Shown here piece by piece: positions 36,629-47,455 of a DNA stretch of 64,000 bases. The notes below the pieces were generated by a model that saw only the letters and a program-made list of their open reading frames with translations, was not told the DNA's origin and ran no database searches. The first letter of the stretch is position 1. Every line of letters begins with the position of its first letter. The translations under genes were made by a program, and so were the position numbers. Origin of the DNA: Pisolithus tinctorius (Eukaryota > Basidiomycota > Agaricomycetes > Boletales > Pisolithaceae); assembly GCA_024663395.1 (NCBI GenBank), contig JANFAH010000039.1, positions 357,501 through 421,500 on the forward strand, given 5' to 3'.

Positions 36629-37669
36629 ATGAAACTCACACTTCGTCCTGAATGGCGGCTTTGGCCCATTAACAACTTCCTCGGTTTACTGGACCTGAAG
36701 ACAGGCGTGACGATTACACTACTCTTTGCAGTACGTCGCTCACCACCCCAGTGGAACCAGCGTCTGCACAAGTCCAATGACACTGACCTATGCATCTCTA
36801 GGTATTCAACAAAGTGGCAGGCGTTTATGGCTTCATCTCAGTCTTGGCAGGTGCAGGAGGATCGTTCGCACAACTCAGCCTGTATCTCTATTCATCAGTC
36901 GGGCTGGTCGCCCTAGCCTGGGGTTTGAACGCGGTCAAGGAGGTAAGCACTTAGGTCCTTTTTGCAATCAACAAAAAATGACCATGGTTTTTGACTGGGT
37001 GGGTGCAGGAAAACCCCAAACAAACACTATACTTTGCACATCTCTTTTTCCTCGATCACATACTCTCTACTATATGGACCCTCTTCTTCGCAGTTGTATG
37101 GTGGGTCTACACCCCCCACGACGGACGGCGCCAGGCCAATTCGCCCGCTCAAGAAGCGATCAAAGAGAGCGCTAATGTTAGTCACCCTATGACGGATGCG
37201 CAGCTAGCGGCCGCAGCGAATATCCTGTGGCATGAGGAGAAAGGCACAGCCGTGGCGGTGATCGTTCTTTCTTGGTTTGCAAAAGTGCGTACATCAGTCA
37301 TATTATCTACTATTGTCATTGCCTCGATAATTTATGTTGCGCCAGTTATACTTCGCGCTGCTCCTCTACTCATTCGCCGCACATCTACGCAAAGGCACAT
37401 ACAACACCATCCGTAACTTCCGCCTCCACCAATCCTCCTCCGCCGCGTACCTTCCCGCGTACACAGAAGACGAGGACAACGAAGATTTCCATATACCTTC
37501 TCTGCGAACGCATCATCCGAACAGCACGTCCCCCAACATACCCGATTTCGTGAGCGCACCTGGGCGAAGCGGAAGGCACTCCGCACGGCAAAGCAGGAGC
37601 TCACTGGGAAAAATTATGATACCCTTGCAGGAAAATGGCGACGTTCTCTTTGAGGAGAGTGGACGATGA
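36629..37669 (+). CDS. KEI1: Inositol phosphorylceramide synthase subunit Kei1 homolog
   Basis: Four exons in frame: 36629-36730, 36802-36942, 37009-37284 and 37346-37669, about 280 residues. Membrane segments are visible: TGVTITLLFAVFNKVAGVYG, LYLYSSVGLVALAWGLNAVK, LFFLDHILSTIWTLFFAVVW and LYFALLLYSFAAHLRKGTY. The tail is hydrophilic and Ser/Arg-rich. The N-terminal FLGLLDLKTG...NKVAGVYG pattern and four-segment layout match Kei1, the Golgi partner required for activity and localisation of IPC synthase (Aur1) in fungal sphingolipid synthesis. The family assignment is by recalled pattern; a generic membrane protein is the alternative. Confidence 0.74.
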
Positions 37670-37803
37670 TGACGTTGATTGATACCATCTTACTTAGTTT
37701 GTGATCTGGGGTATGCGTATCTGGTGGAGAGGTCTGGCATGAACAATTGCACTTCTTACCACATAAGATCATCGTCCATCTATATACTACAGGGACCTCG
37801 CGG

Positions 37804-40468
37804 TCAAGTAACCCGAGCCTTCTTGGCTCCCGGTTCTGAATGTGGCACATTTTGTTTGACCACATGGTTGTACTTCTCCCTGATATCCTCAACCCATTTG
37901 CCTCCTTCGGCACCCTGGAACAGCCAGACGTGGCTGGATGGAACATCAATGCCAGTGGATCCAACCCCTAACGGCACCCACCTTTCTCCAACTCGAACGG
38001 GTTCTGATCTGCCCATCATCTCCGTCGATGAACGCTTGCCGTTCTTGCCTAACGGCACCGGCACATCAAGATGCAAACCATGTTGCGGGGTCGGCGGTGG
38101 CAGTTCCCAATGCAGCCGCTCACACAGATACTGCACGATATCGTCCGCGTTTCCCAACAGAACGACCTGTGTATCTACGTCAGGAACGTGCGCTCTCCAC
38201 GACCTCAAAAATATGCTCACATCCGGGTTTATGTGCCTGATCGGCGTCCTATTGATAAGGATCTGTGGGCACGACATTCCTTTCGTGTGGGGACGGGGGG
38301 GACAATCATGGATAACATCAAACCGCGTGCACTCACCTGGGGCACCGAATGCGGAAGATGAGCTGTATCGAGGACGTGAGCCATCATCCAGGAGAACGGA
38401 CAGCGCTGCCCCATACGTACACAAGATCTCCGATACAGGGGAAACTTTGAGGGAGGTTCCTATGACGAGGAGTAAGTCGACTTTGTCCCTGTCTTCTACG
38501 AGTGCTCTATCAAACTCGTCGTTGAGCTTTTCTCCGAAGAAAGTTATATCCGGCTAGGAACGTGAGTCATGAAACCGCGTCAGTGGAACATGAAAACAAG
38601 ATATGAACGGACCAGCATACTTTCATGACACCCACTGGCATATCATCGTCGCTATCGTCACTATCGTCGTCCCACTCATTCTTCCTCTTCTTCCCCTTCT
38701 TCGTAACTTTGCTCTTCTGAGCTTCCGCTGCTCTATGTGCTTCTAGGCACGTTTTACAATAGGGAACACGACGCTCGAGAATCTCGCGCTCAATCTCAAC
38801 CCCGGGCACCTGTTTCCGACAAAGTAGGCATGTGGCCGTCTTGAAAGATCCATGACATTGCAATACGCGTTTGATGCCCGCCTGGGTTTCTAGCGTGTCG
38901 ATATTCTGCGTGTAATTCTGCGGCGAATTCAGATCCATTTTTAATTATGCGGTTCACGGGGATAAAGAGGGTGATATCTCACCCGAAGGAGCTGAAACAA
39001 TCATAGATATGCGGGAACGGAAGGAATGAACCGGGGATACGTCTCGGAAGAGGAGCGACATACCTTACCCTTGTCCTCGATCAGTTTAATGAATCGGTGG
39101 CAAGGAGATGGTATGAAATTAGATGGGTATATTTGACTGATATGAAAGTTAGAAGGTCTGTGCACGCGGTACATTGATAGTGCAGCTGACCTAGCAAATG
39201 AACTAGAGGACAAACTTGTTAGAAGTCCTATTTAGAAACAGGGTGGTTTGCGCACTAAAATACTAGCCTCGGAGGTAGGTGTGGATCAGTGAGATAACAT
39301 CCATTTCAAAAATAATATTCCTTACCAGCAGGATGTTCTTTGAAGTAATGGATATCAAACCTGGCAATTCCATTAATTCTTCTTTCAAATTTGGAGTGAT
39401 GATCAAACAGACATTTGTTGAGGGTCATCGAGGTCATACTGGCCATTTGCCTTCAGAGATGCGTACAATCCGTTCCGGGACCGAAAATCAGGAATCCCGC
39501 AGGAGACGCCTAGACGTCTATTATCAGCGACACCCATAACATTTGGAAGTAAACACCAAACTGATGCCTGCGCCAGTCAGTATGATGATGCGACGCGACC
39601 TCTGTATCAGCGATACAGCATCCTCAATGGTGTTGTGTTGAGGCAGTTTTTCCCTGAGACGCAACCTAACAAAAACAGACATTAGATGCGCCATTCCGCT
39701 GTCACGCGCTGACCTACACGCGTGATATTGCCACTCTTAGAAAGTAGAGCAATGTCGCAGGACTCTTTGCCCTTAGTTCAGGACACTGACACATAAATGG
39801 TTGATTATTACGTCAGATCCTGGCAGGAGATGCATACCAAGGAGATCCCGAAAGCGAACAGTAGTTTCACAATGGGTGTCTGCTGAACGACAACGTACTC
39901 CCTTATGAATGGACCCATTCCTGAGTTCGTGTTAATCTAGTGCATTGTCGGGAACGCGCCACTCGCGCCGAACAGGTAGAGTTCCAACTCACCCTTTTCC
40001 CTGACAAAATGCATCATCTTTCCAATTTCCTCCTTGGTCCACGCACGGTCAGCTAGGGAACGTCACCATGAGCGAAAGTTTAGAGAGGGAGACACCACAT
40101 GTTGTTGCCAGATTAACGCGCGTACCTTCTTGTTCTAGTGCATGTAGCTCAGCAGGGTCGATTTGTTCCGTGTCACTGTCCGTTGCATCTGCTGAAATAG
40201 CTCCGTTGAATATACTATTGTCTTGAGTGGAATCGAGGTGTTCGGTATCAGAGAGCCCTGAAAGACTGTCCTGGTCAGTCATAGAACTGCAGATTTCCTC
40301 GCCCACTCCGTCCATGAGGTCGTCTAGCGTGTCCGAATCCGCATCCACGTCGTCCGCAGCACTGAGAAAAGCGCGCAGCTGCAACTCGTGCAGAGGGCTG
40401 ATCTTTGGCTTCGCCCGTGCATTTTGGTGAGAGTCGTCCTGCTTCTGTCCACTAGTATTAGTGCCCAT
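37804..40468 (-). CDS. Class I sirtuin, NAD-dependent deacetylase (Sir2/Hst1-like)
   Basis: Multi-exon minus-strand gene from ATG 40468 to TGA at 37804. An acidic N-tail ([20 protein letters not shown]) is followed by [19 protein letters not shown] and [20 protein letters not shown]. The NAD-binding segment [20 protein letters not shown] is split by an intron after [15 protein letters not shown] and the catalytic-histidine motif CHGSF follow. Four zinc cysteines occur as CLLC and CKTC. Next come [18 protein letters not shown] and the C-terminal [13 protein letters not shown] and [10 protein letters not shown]. An insert of acidic and lysine-rich residues ([20 protein letters not shown]) sits in the zinc module after the second cysteine pair. 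This is the Sir2/Hst1 layout of nuclear histone deacetylases. It is divergent from the F-box gene at 40604. Confidence 0.9.
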
Positions 40469-40540
40469 TCACACGTGGTCGGGGTAAATGGTCAAGTCAA
40501 GTTTGATTGGATCAGGAAATCAATTTATGGATACTCGGGT

Positions 40541-40566
40541 CACGTGACAAATAGCCCCTATATAAG
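40541..40566 (+). promoter_or_regulatory. E-box and TATA upstream of the F-box-like gene
   Basis: CACGTG at 40541-40546 and TATATAA at about 40560-40566, roughly 40 bases before ATG 40604, within the 135-bp spacer shared with the divergent sirtuin gene. Confidence 0.55.
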
Positions 40567-40603
40567 ACGCGTTTTTCTGTTGCTTCCTTCGAGCTCGTCG
40601 ACG

Positions 40604-42014
40604 ATGTCAGACTCAGGGTACGAGTCGGACATTTCATACGACTCTCTGTCGTCGCTCTCCAGCCCAGACATATGGAGCGATTTTACTAACAGACATACGT
40701 CGCCTGTACCGGTCGACCACGCTGAGGGATGGCAAAGAAAGACCCTCCCATTGGAGCTTGTAGAACAAATCTTCGACCTCCTCTTTCTCGAAGCGAAAAC
40801 ATTCGAAGACATCCGGCCCTTTTCGATGGCAAGTACCCAATTCAGAACGGTAGCTCTCCGTAGATACATGTCGACACTGCGCATATACTCCAAGAAGCAG
40901 TTGATTTCACACACCCTGATGCACTACTCCATCACATTCCGTAGTTCTCCGCACGTCTATGCCGGTTTCGACTGGGTAAAGTGGGTGTGGAGCGCATACA
41001 TGCGGGGAAGCCACTCATCTTGATCGCGACGTTGACCAGGCATCTGTTCGTTGTCCCGGAAGCCCTTACGACCTCGAGATGGAAACCAGATCTGTTCCGG
41101 GATTTGCGTTCTCTGCATATATCGCTAGCGGATAGCGGGAGTCGAACCCAGGGAAGCATTTTGAATCGCATCTCGGGAAATCCCACGTTCGCTACGGTGG
41201 CTTCTCGTCTATCTTCGCTGACAATCACCAGTCTCTGGCGAATCGGCGTAGACTTGTTGAGCATGGTCGCGGGGATCTTTCCAGCGTTGACGGATCTTCA
41301 CCTCAGCTCTTCCGAGAATCTGGATACGTCGTGTTGCTGGCTTTGCTATGAAGAAAGCTCAGCGGCCGTGACTCATTCGCCAATTCCGGGCCACTATGCG
41401 AACGTGAGAACGCTCTCCGTAAGCTCCTCCACATCTACCTCCCTTGATGTTACAAAATCACATAGACCGCGTTCGCGGAGGCCCTCTTGCCACTCACCAA
41501 GTTGGTTCACCTGCATCTCGGAATATTTCTTTCAGACGAAGACATGGTGGACGCGCATATCGACCACTACGATAGTCCTAGGGAGTACGAACGCGCCCTC
41601 CTCGTATATGCTGCGGAAAAAAGGCCAAACGAGCCAGTGACGACACTCAGTCAATCCGAGAGATCGAATGGGGAGTCTGAAGAGAGTCTCTCATACAGAA
41701 CAGACGGGGAGGATCTGGAGGACGAGTTGGACCACCGACGCGACGGAGAGATCCTTCCTTTTCCACATGGTCCAGGCGATTGTCCGATCTGTGCCGTTCT
41801 CGTGTCAGCTTCGCAGGTGCGAGCCCGCGAACTGGAAGCAAGTCTGGCAATAGCAAGGAAGCTGAGATCAGTTAAGACGATAAGCTGGAGCTCGTTCTTT
41901 CCTAGCAAACTGTGCACCACAGCACACGCAAGCGCTGGCGACGGGAAGACGACGACAACGTATGTGCTTCGCGCCAACGGGAGGGTTAGAGTGAGGAGAC
42001 GGCCTTGGGACTAG
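40604..42014 (+). CDS. F-box-like protein, basidiomycete type
   Basis: Starts MSDSGYESDISYDSLS after a TATA box. An F-box-like segment (KTLPLELVEQIFDLLFLEAK) precedes FSMASTQFRTVALRRY, the usual basidiomycete F-box arrangement. Downstream is a leucine-rich region (LRSLHISL, LSSLTITSLWRIGV, PALTDLHLSSSE), then an intron at 41404-41466 and TAFAEALLPLTKLVHLHLGI. The tail is charged. Such proteins act as substrate adaptors of SCF ubiquitin ligases. The reading frame changes between about 40955 and 41010: either a 55-nt intron with a weak GTCTAT donor (40956-41010) or a one-base frameshift. The gene is therefore either intact with an atypical intron or slightly damaged. Confidence 0.62.
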
Positions 42015-42475
42015 TTCCTGACAAGGCCATCAACCAATCGTGGACTTTAACCGAAATATTGTTGTGGACGCTTATGTATTATCGATGTAATGATTCCGGT
42101 GGAAAGCGCCTAGCCCGGCATGTCCCCCGCATAGTCCAATAAGTCTGAGTGCAAGATAAAGAGCGGTAATATCAGCACTAACGTTTCCACGGACAATGCA
42201 AGATTCAAAATTGGAAGTGGGCAATGAGCCACTCGGAGGCAGTTGCTTGACCACACCCGTTTAGTGTGGCCGCGTCCACCGATGTTGCAGGTTAGTCCGT
42301 TAACAAAGCTGTGGTAACTCGCTGCAGCAGGATATGGTATAAAGAGTGCCCGTGTGTCGAACCATGCTCCCATCTCCTAGCAGCAGCGGGGAGCAGCTGG
42401 CCACAACACCGAGGATACCCGCTACCTTCTTACCCCCTTACCCGTTCACTTAACTTCATCTTTATTTGTTAAGAT
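42015..42475. other. Intergenic
   Basis: A TATAAAG near 42340 could serve the gene starting at 42476. Nothing else is seen. Confidence 0.4.
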
Positions 42476-43573
42476 ATGGCAGTCCCCTCTGCGGCCTATA
42501 CTAATCCAAGAATAGCGGAATTTGCCCGCCTCTTCGACATTTTCGACCGTGTCGCGACACGGCGTTCTCGGGCAATCGCAGGTGCCACCACCCCTAACGT
42601 CATCTCAGCAGACGACATCACACACGTGCCCGCAGAATTTGCTCCAGTGCTTAAGAGCCTCTCGACCGTCCTCGCGGCTCGGGCCCAGGGAGAGATCAGG
42701 CGTCATCGCCACACGCCAACGCAGCTAATTACTTCGAACGTGCCGCCTCGCGCTACCATGTCCAAACCGAAGGAAGTTTCAGTGGAGAAGGAGGAAGTCG
42801 AGAGCCCTACGTTCCCACTGTCGGAACGTTACCCTTTTACTTTCAAGCTTATGCTGCATAAGCTTTACGATATAGACGAGTGGGCGGCCAAAGTCAAGAA
42901 CGCTTTGGAGGTGTCCAAATCGCAATTCAAACCATTGGCGGAGAAGGTCGAGAGTGTAGTGAGGGAAGCTAGGGGAAAGGAGAAGGCGATGGATCGTAAA
43001 GGGGTTACTCGAGCGCGAAGTTGTGCCACGTTAGCGACCGGGGGGAAGTCGAGGGGCTCCGTTATGCCACGCGAGCGTGCGAAGAGCATCACACGCAACG
43101 AGGGGGATCGGGCGCTGAAGAAAAGGTGTGTGGGGAGACGCAAGTCGGTCAGTGGCCCGATGGAGGCAGGCGTGTGGGTATACGATGCAGCGATCTCGGC
43201 AGTGGAGGTCAACGGACCTCGTCCCACCGTGGAGATTACACTTTCAGAGACGACAAATAGGCCCTCCGGTCAAGATAGTCGTATGCGGCATCAGTCATTA
43301 ACGGGGTTGGAAGGGATTCGTGCTCGCGACACAGCGAAGAGAAAAGTGAGAATTGAAGTTCCTATTCCTCGTGATGAGGATCGCAAGGCTCCCTGTTCAC
43401 CCGGGTCACCAATGCAAGACGTGGTCTCGCTCGCGGAACATTCGAAGTTTGAGAGCGTTCATGTGAAGGATATCCCAAGGAAGCGGAGAACGATGGAGTC
43501 GGTTGACAATTTGGGGGGCGTAGTTCGGTCAAGATGGCACGGACATGGACACGGACATGTAGACCTTTCATGA
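42476..43573 (+). CDS. Conserved-looking hypothetical protein, 365 residues
   Basis: A single uninterrupted exon, unusual among the intron-rich neighbours. The N-terminal half contains a compact helical stretch (RIAEFARLFDIFDRVATRRS; FAPVLKSLSTVLAARAQGE) and YPFTFKLMLHKLYDIDEWAA followed by a heptad-like helix. The C-terminal half is basic and Ser/Arg-rich (RKGVTRARS, KKRCVGRRKSVSG, IPRKRRTME) and ends in a HGHGHGH run. The basic clusters could be nuclear localisation signals. I do not recognise the family. Confidence 0.72.
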   Translation: MAVPSAAYTNPRIAEFARLFDIFDRVATRRSRAIAGATTPNVISADDITHVPAEFAPVLKSLSTVLAARAQGEIRRHRHTPTQLITSNVPPRATMSKPKEVSVEKEEVESPTFPLSERYPFTFKLMLHKLYDIDEWAAKVKNALEVSKSQFKPLAEKVESVVREARGKEKAMDRKGVTRARSCATLATGGKSRGSVMPRERAKSITRNEGDRALKKRCVGRRKSVSGPMEAGVWVYDAAISAVEVNGPRPTVEITLSETTNRPSGQDSRMRHQSLTGLEGIRARDTAKRKVRIEVPIPRDEDRKAPCSPGSPMQDVVSLAEHSKFESVHVKDIPRKRRTMESVDNLGGVVRSRWHGHGHGHVDLS

Positions 43574-44500
43574 GCTTGTTGGACTCTTCTTTATAGCGTA
43601 TGTCTTCTGTTTTATAACCTACTTCTTTGTGTTGTAACGCTGTGTAGATAGTATTGTAGATATGTGGGTGTGGTCCTCACGGTTGTGGTTGAGAGTGAAG
43701 TTCGCATGCGTATTCGGTTACCGTTGGTTACTACATGTTCAGAGCGCACCACGTCCATCTGAGTCTCCGAAATTCGAATCACACAAAACATATCACCGCC
43801 ATCCTCTGATCAGGTTTTCCAACTCGTTTGGTAGTTTGTAGGTCTCGTCGCCTCGCCAGGAGATTCGGAATATTGGATATCACCAGGTACGCATGCCTAA
43901 ACCTATGTATCAGTCCAGGAGGACTTCACAGGAAGGACTCGTGAACCGACCCACTGAACTCTGTACTCCCGTCTAATGGGAAGCATTTGTCGTGTACGAG
44001 CTCTCGCTCATGCTGCATCAGCTCGTTGTTTCACCACCGCGCGCCTTGAACGACACAGATAAGAGCTTGGCCCATACAGAGAACGATTACTAGGGATTTT
44101 GGACCTGCATAAACGAGCGTGAACATGTGTTTCGAGGCAGATCGAGGGAATGTAAAAGGGCCTACTAGTAAGGTTTTGGAATGGCATTCTATCGTGTCAG
44201 GATGGGAAGGTCTACAAGTTCTCGTTAGAAGCAGGTCCTTTGGGCCTACCTACTCACATCTAAACGACATGCTCCACCAGCAAGCATCATGACAACTCGC
44301 GAGTGTTCTCTCGTGGGGGCATATCGGTTTGCCAGAGCGCTTATTGGCATCCTGTTCGCATAGTCCCGTGATGCTCTGGGTCCACGAGGTCCTAGGGCTC
44401 TGGGCGATTCGGATTCAGACAGTATTCGAACAAGAGACAGCTTGTCCGCCCGGTGACTGTCAGAGTAGGATTATTTCCTTGCTAGCTTCAGGATTAACCG
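43574..44500. other. Intergenic
   Basis: Nothing recognised on either strand. Confidence 0.45.
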
Positions 44501-45626
44501 ATGGATCCATCCTCTGCGTTGCAAGAGCTTGCTATTCGGGCGTCCCGATACAGCATCAATCTCAATGGCGAAATCAGTCTCAATCAGGGCAAGATACCTC
44601 TGCGAGGCAGTACTGCCATTGTTTACAAAGGTACTTTGACTCGGGGCGGTACGGAAGTGGCAGTCAAAACCTTCCATGGCACACCCCCTGGGGATCTAGA
44701 TCCTCTTAAGGTATTGAACGAGTTCATGGAGGTTGTCGTCTTTCAGATTGACCTTTCTGTTGCTATTTAGCGTATCCTTCGAGAGGTCCACCTTTGGTCG
44801 AAGCTGTGTCATGATAACGTTGTTCGCATGATTGGGATTTCTACAGAATTCGGATCCACGATTTCGATAGTGTCTGATTGGATGTCATTGGGCGATGCCC
44901 ATTCTTATGTTCAAAATAAGGAGAATGATCCTCGTCCGTTGGTGAGTCGAGGAGAGCGTTCATTTGCGTAGCACTTCACATGTGTTTTTAGCTCATGGAC
45001 ATCGCAAGTGGCCTGTACTACCTCCATAGCCATCCTCTGGGGCCGATATTCCATGGAGACCTGAAAGGTGTAAGTATGGTCATTCTCAGTGCCCGCAGCT
45101 GACGAATCTACTTGATAGCTTAATGTACTGGTGTCCAGTGATCGTCGAGCACTACTTAGTGACTTTGGTCTTTCCACCCTCCAAAAATCTACTTTCAGCA
45201 TGACGGTCGTTGCTCCTCGCGGAGGCTCGTACCCTTGGATGGCTCCGGAGCTCCTGGATGACTACAATGCGTCTACAGAAGGGGACGTGTGGGCATTTGG
45301 AATGACTGTTTTGGTGTGTTTCAATATTCTTGTTCTGCAAGAAGTTCATGGTCTCTGCGAAGGAGTTGTTTACTCGATTAATGCCTTTCCACGATTGCCC
45401 GCATTTTGCCAATGTGATGCATAGGTTAGTGATGGGACGACTGCCGCTTCGTCCCTCTGAAGAATCCACCCTTTCCCGCATGACGGATGCGTGGTGGGAA
45501 ATATGCACGTCGTGTTGGCGACGTGAACCTTCAGCACGTCCCTCAATGAAGGACCTGATGGAGACGGTCAAGGGAGCTACGGTCTGTGCTCGGCGCTATC
45601 GACCAACTTCTTTGCGTTCTGATTGA
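44501..45626 (+). CDS. TKL-like protein kinase, type C (intact)
   Basis: Five exons in frame: 44501-44710, 44771-44941, 44992-45069, 45119-45313 and 45363-45626, 305 residues. It starts MDPSSALQELAIRASRY. Motifs are RGSTAIVYKG, VAVK, ILREVHLWSKL, FHGDLKGLNVL, SDFGLS, MAPE and DVWAFGM; all catalytic residues are present. The exon lengths equal those of the array kinases 25 kb away, so this is a dispersed member of the same family and the only intact type C copy in the window. The unspliced frame ends at 45626. An alternative intron (gtctgt at 45582 to ttgcag at 45634) would extend it into sequence leading to the WD40 gene. Confidence 0.78.
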
Positions 45627-45810
45627 GTTTGCAGTACCAAGCTGGTTCCAGTTTGATGCCTCCGAAAGCCTCTCTCCCCGTAGTGCCGTTCTCAAAAGAT
45701 GTCATGGTCTGTCCTCTGCAGTTCCGGGAAATATCATCAGTTCTTACTCGTTGCTTCAGCCACATCCGTCGCCCCTTCGAGATAATCAACCTTGGCGACC
45801 AACTTCAGTT

Positions 45811-46794
45811 ATGCTTCACGACTTTCTACCATCGTGTACGGTGAGTCCATTGAGTAAGTAAACCTACGGCACACCGCTCACAAGGTGCTGGGTGCTTTTT
45901 TAGGTGCTGAAAGGGCATACTGACAAGGTTTTGTCAGTTGCCTTCTCACCTGATGGCAAACGCATCGTGTCGGGTTCTGCTGACAACACAATTTGTCTGT
46001 GGGATACGCAAACTCGCACACGGATTGGCTCTCCGCTCAAAGGCCATGCGGGGTGGGCGCGGTCAGTTGCATTCTCGCCAGACGGGGAATGGGTTGTGTC
46101 GGGTTCTTATGACAAGACTGTTCGTCTGTGGGGTACGCGCAGGAGCATGCCAACACGCTCACCTCTCCGAGGGCACTCGTCGAAGGTCTTGTCGGTTGCG
46201 TTTTCTTCGGACGGGAGGACTGTCGTCTCGGGTTCTAGTGACAGAACAATTCGTTTATGGGATGTTCACGTTGAAGCCCCATCTGGCTTGCCACTTGAAG
46301 GGCATAATGGCCCGGTGCAGTCGGTTGCAATGTCAGGAGATGGCACTAGGATCGTGTCTGGTTCTCATGACAAAACCGTTTGTCTGTGGGACACAAAGAC
46401 CGGAGCACAGTTGGGCGATGCCCTCGAAGGCCACACCGGCATGGTTTACACAGTCGCTTTTTCGCCAGACGGGCACATGGTTGTGTCGGGTTCTGAGGAC
46501 AAAACTCTCTACTTATGGGATGCACGCGCTGGGGTAGCAGTTGGTCGTCCTCTGATAGGACATGGTGGGGGAGTGAATTCAGTTGCATTTTCGCCGGATG
46601 GAATGTGGGTGGTATCAGGCTCTGTAGACACCAATGTTTTTCTGTGGGATCTTCGCACAGGTGTTCGGGTGGGCACAGCTCTGAAGGGGAATGCCGGATG
46701 GGTTCGTTCCGTTGCGTTTTCACCTTATGCCAGGGAGATTATTGCAGGGACTGAGGACGGGAGTATCTGCCTATGGAATACAAGAGTACATTAG
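45811..46794 (+). CDS. Seven-blade WD40 protein
   Basis: The main exon 45904-46794 follows a clean acceptor (ctttttttag) and has no internal Met before the first repeat, so it must be spliced to something upstream. The minimal choice is ATG 45811 (MLHDFLPSCT) with intron 45841-45903. The exon encodes seven WD40 repeats of about 42 residues, each of the form GHxxxVxSVAFSPDGxxVVSGSxDxTxxLWD, enough for a closed propeller. Repeats are strongly alike, as in fungal HET-E/HNWD-type propellers that recognise non-self ligands. The kinase gene ends 184 bases upstream on the same strand, so a kinase-linker-WD40 fusion is the main alternative. Confidence 0.8.
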
Positions 46795-47455
46795 GTGATC
46801 GAATCCAGAAAACACATGTGTAAGGGAAATAGGTATATATATCTTTGCATGCACATATTCTGCGCGTGAGGTTGAGCTGCATCGTAAATGTGATTCCAGA
46901 CGTAGAACTTCTGGGTCATGTTCGACCGTGTCTGCACCTGATAATGGTACCCGCACGTATGGCGTGCTACACTATCATTCTCATTGCCCCGTCACATTAC
47001 GTCCCCGCCTGCGCTCGGCTAATATCTCCCCTCGGGCGTCTTATAAGATGTCTGCAGGTGGAGCCTGTAGAGCTTTGTAAGTGGCGACTCATCAGGTCGG
47101 TCACCAGACTAAGCGGGGGTTTATTCTGGATGCAGCCTGTCTACGGAGCTTGGGGGCTCGCCGACAGGAGTCCTTTCAGTTACAGACACGCTAACCTAGT
47201 ACTCCCCCATCTGGTCTATATGCCAATCGCATCCCTGGAGTACAAGACCATGCCAGCTGATTTTTTATTCTGGGTTCACTAAAGGACTCTGAAGCAGCTC
47301 AATTGTTTGACGTGCGGGTGTGCGATCTCGCTATTCCGGTAAGCCATCAAACCAATGATCTGCTCTCCCGCTCCGCGGTCTGTAGCACCTGCAATCCACA
47401 TCTGGAATTGAATCTCCTGTGGCGTCAACGCAGGTTCGCCGTCCGCCTCGTCATC
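46795..47455. other. Intergenic
   Basis: Nothing recognised before the left segmental duplicate begins. Confidence 0.4.

Noticed and set aside
37679..38557. 292-codon plus-strand frame
   Set aside because: Antisense to the sirtuin C-terminal exon, which has clear family motifs.
45582..45903. Definite single-gene model for kinase plus WD40
   Set aside because: One required donor is weak and an independent start at 45811 exists; kept as a hypothesis only.
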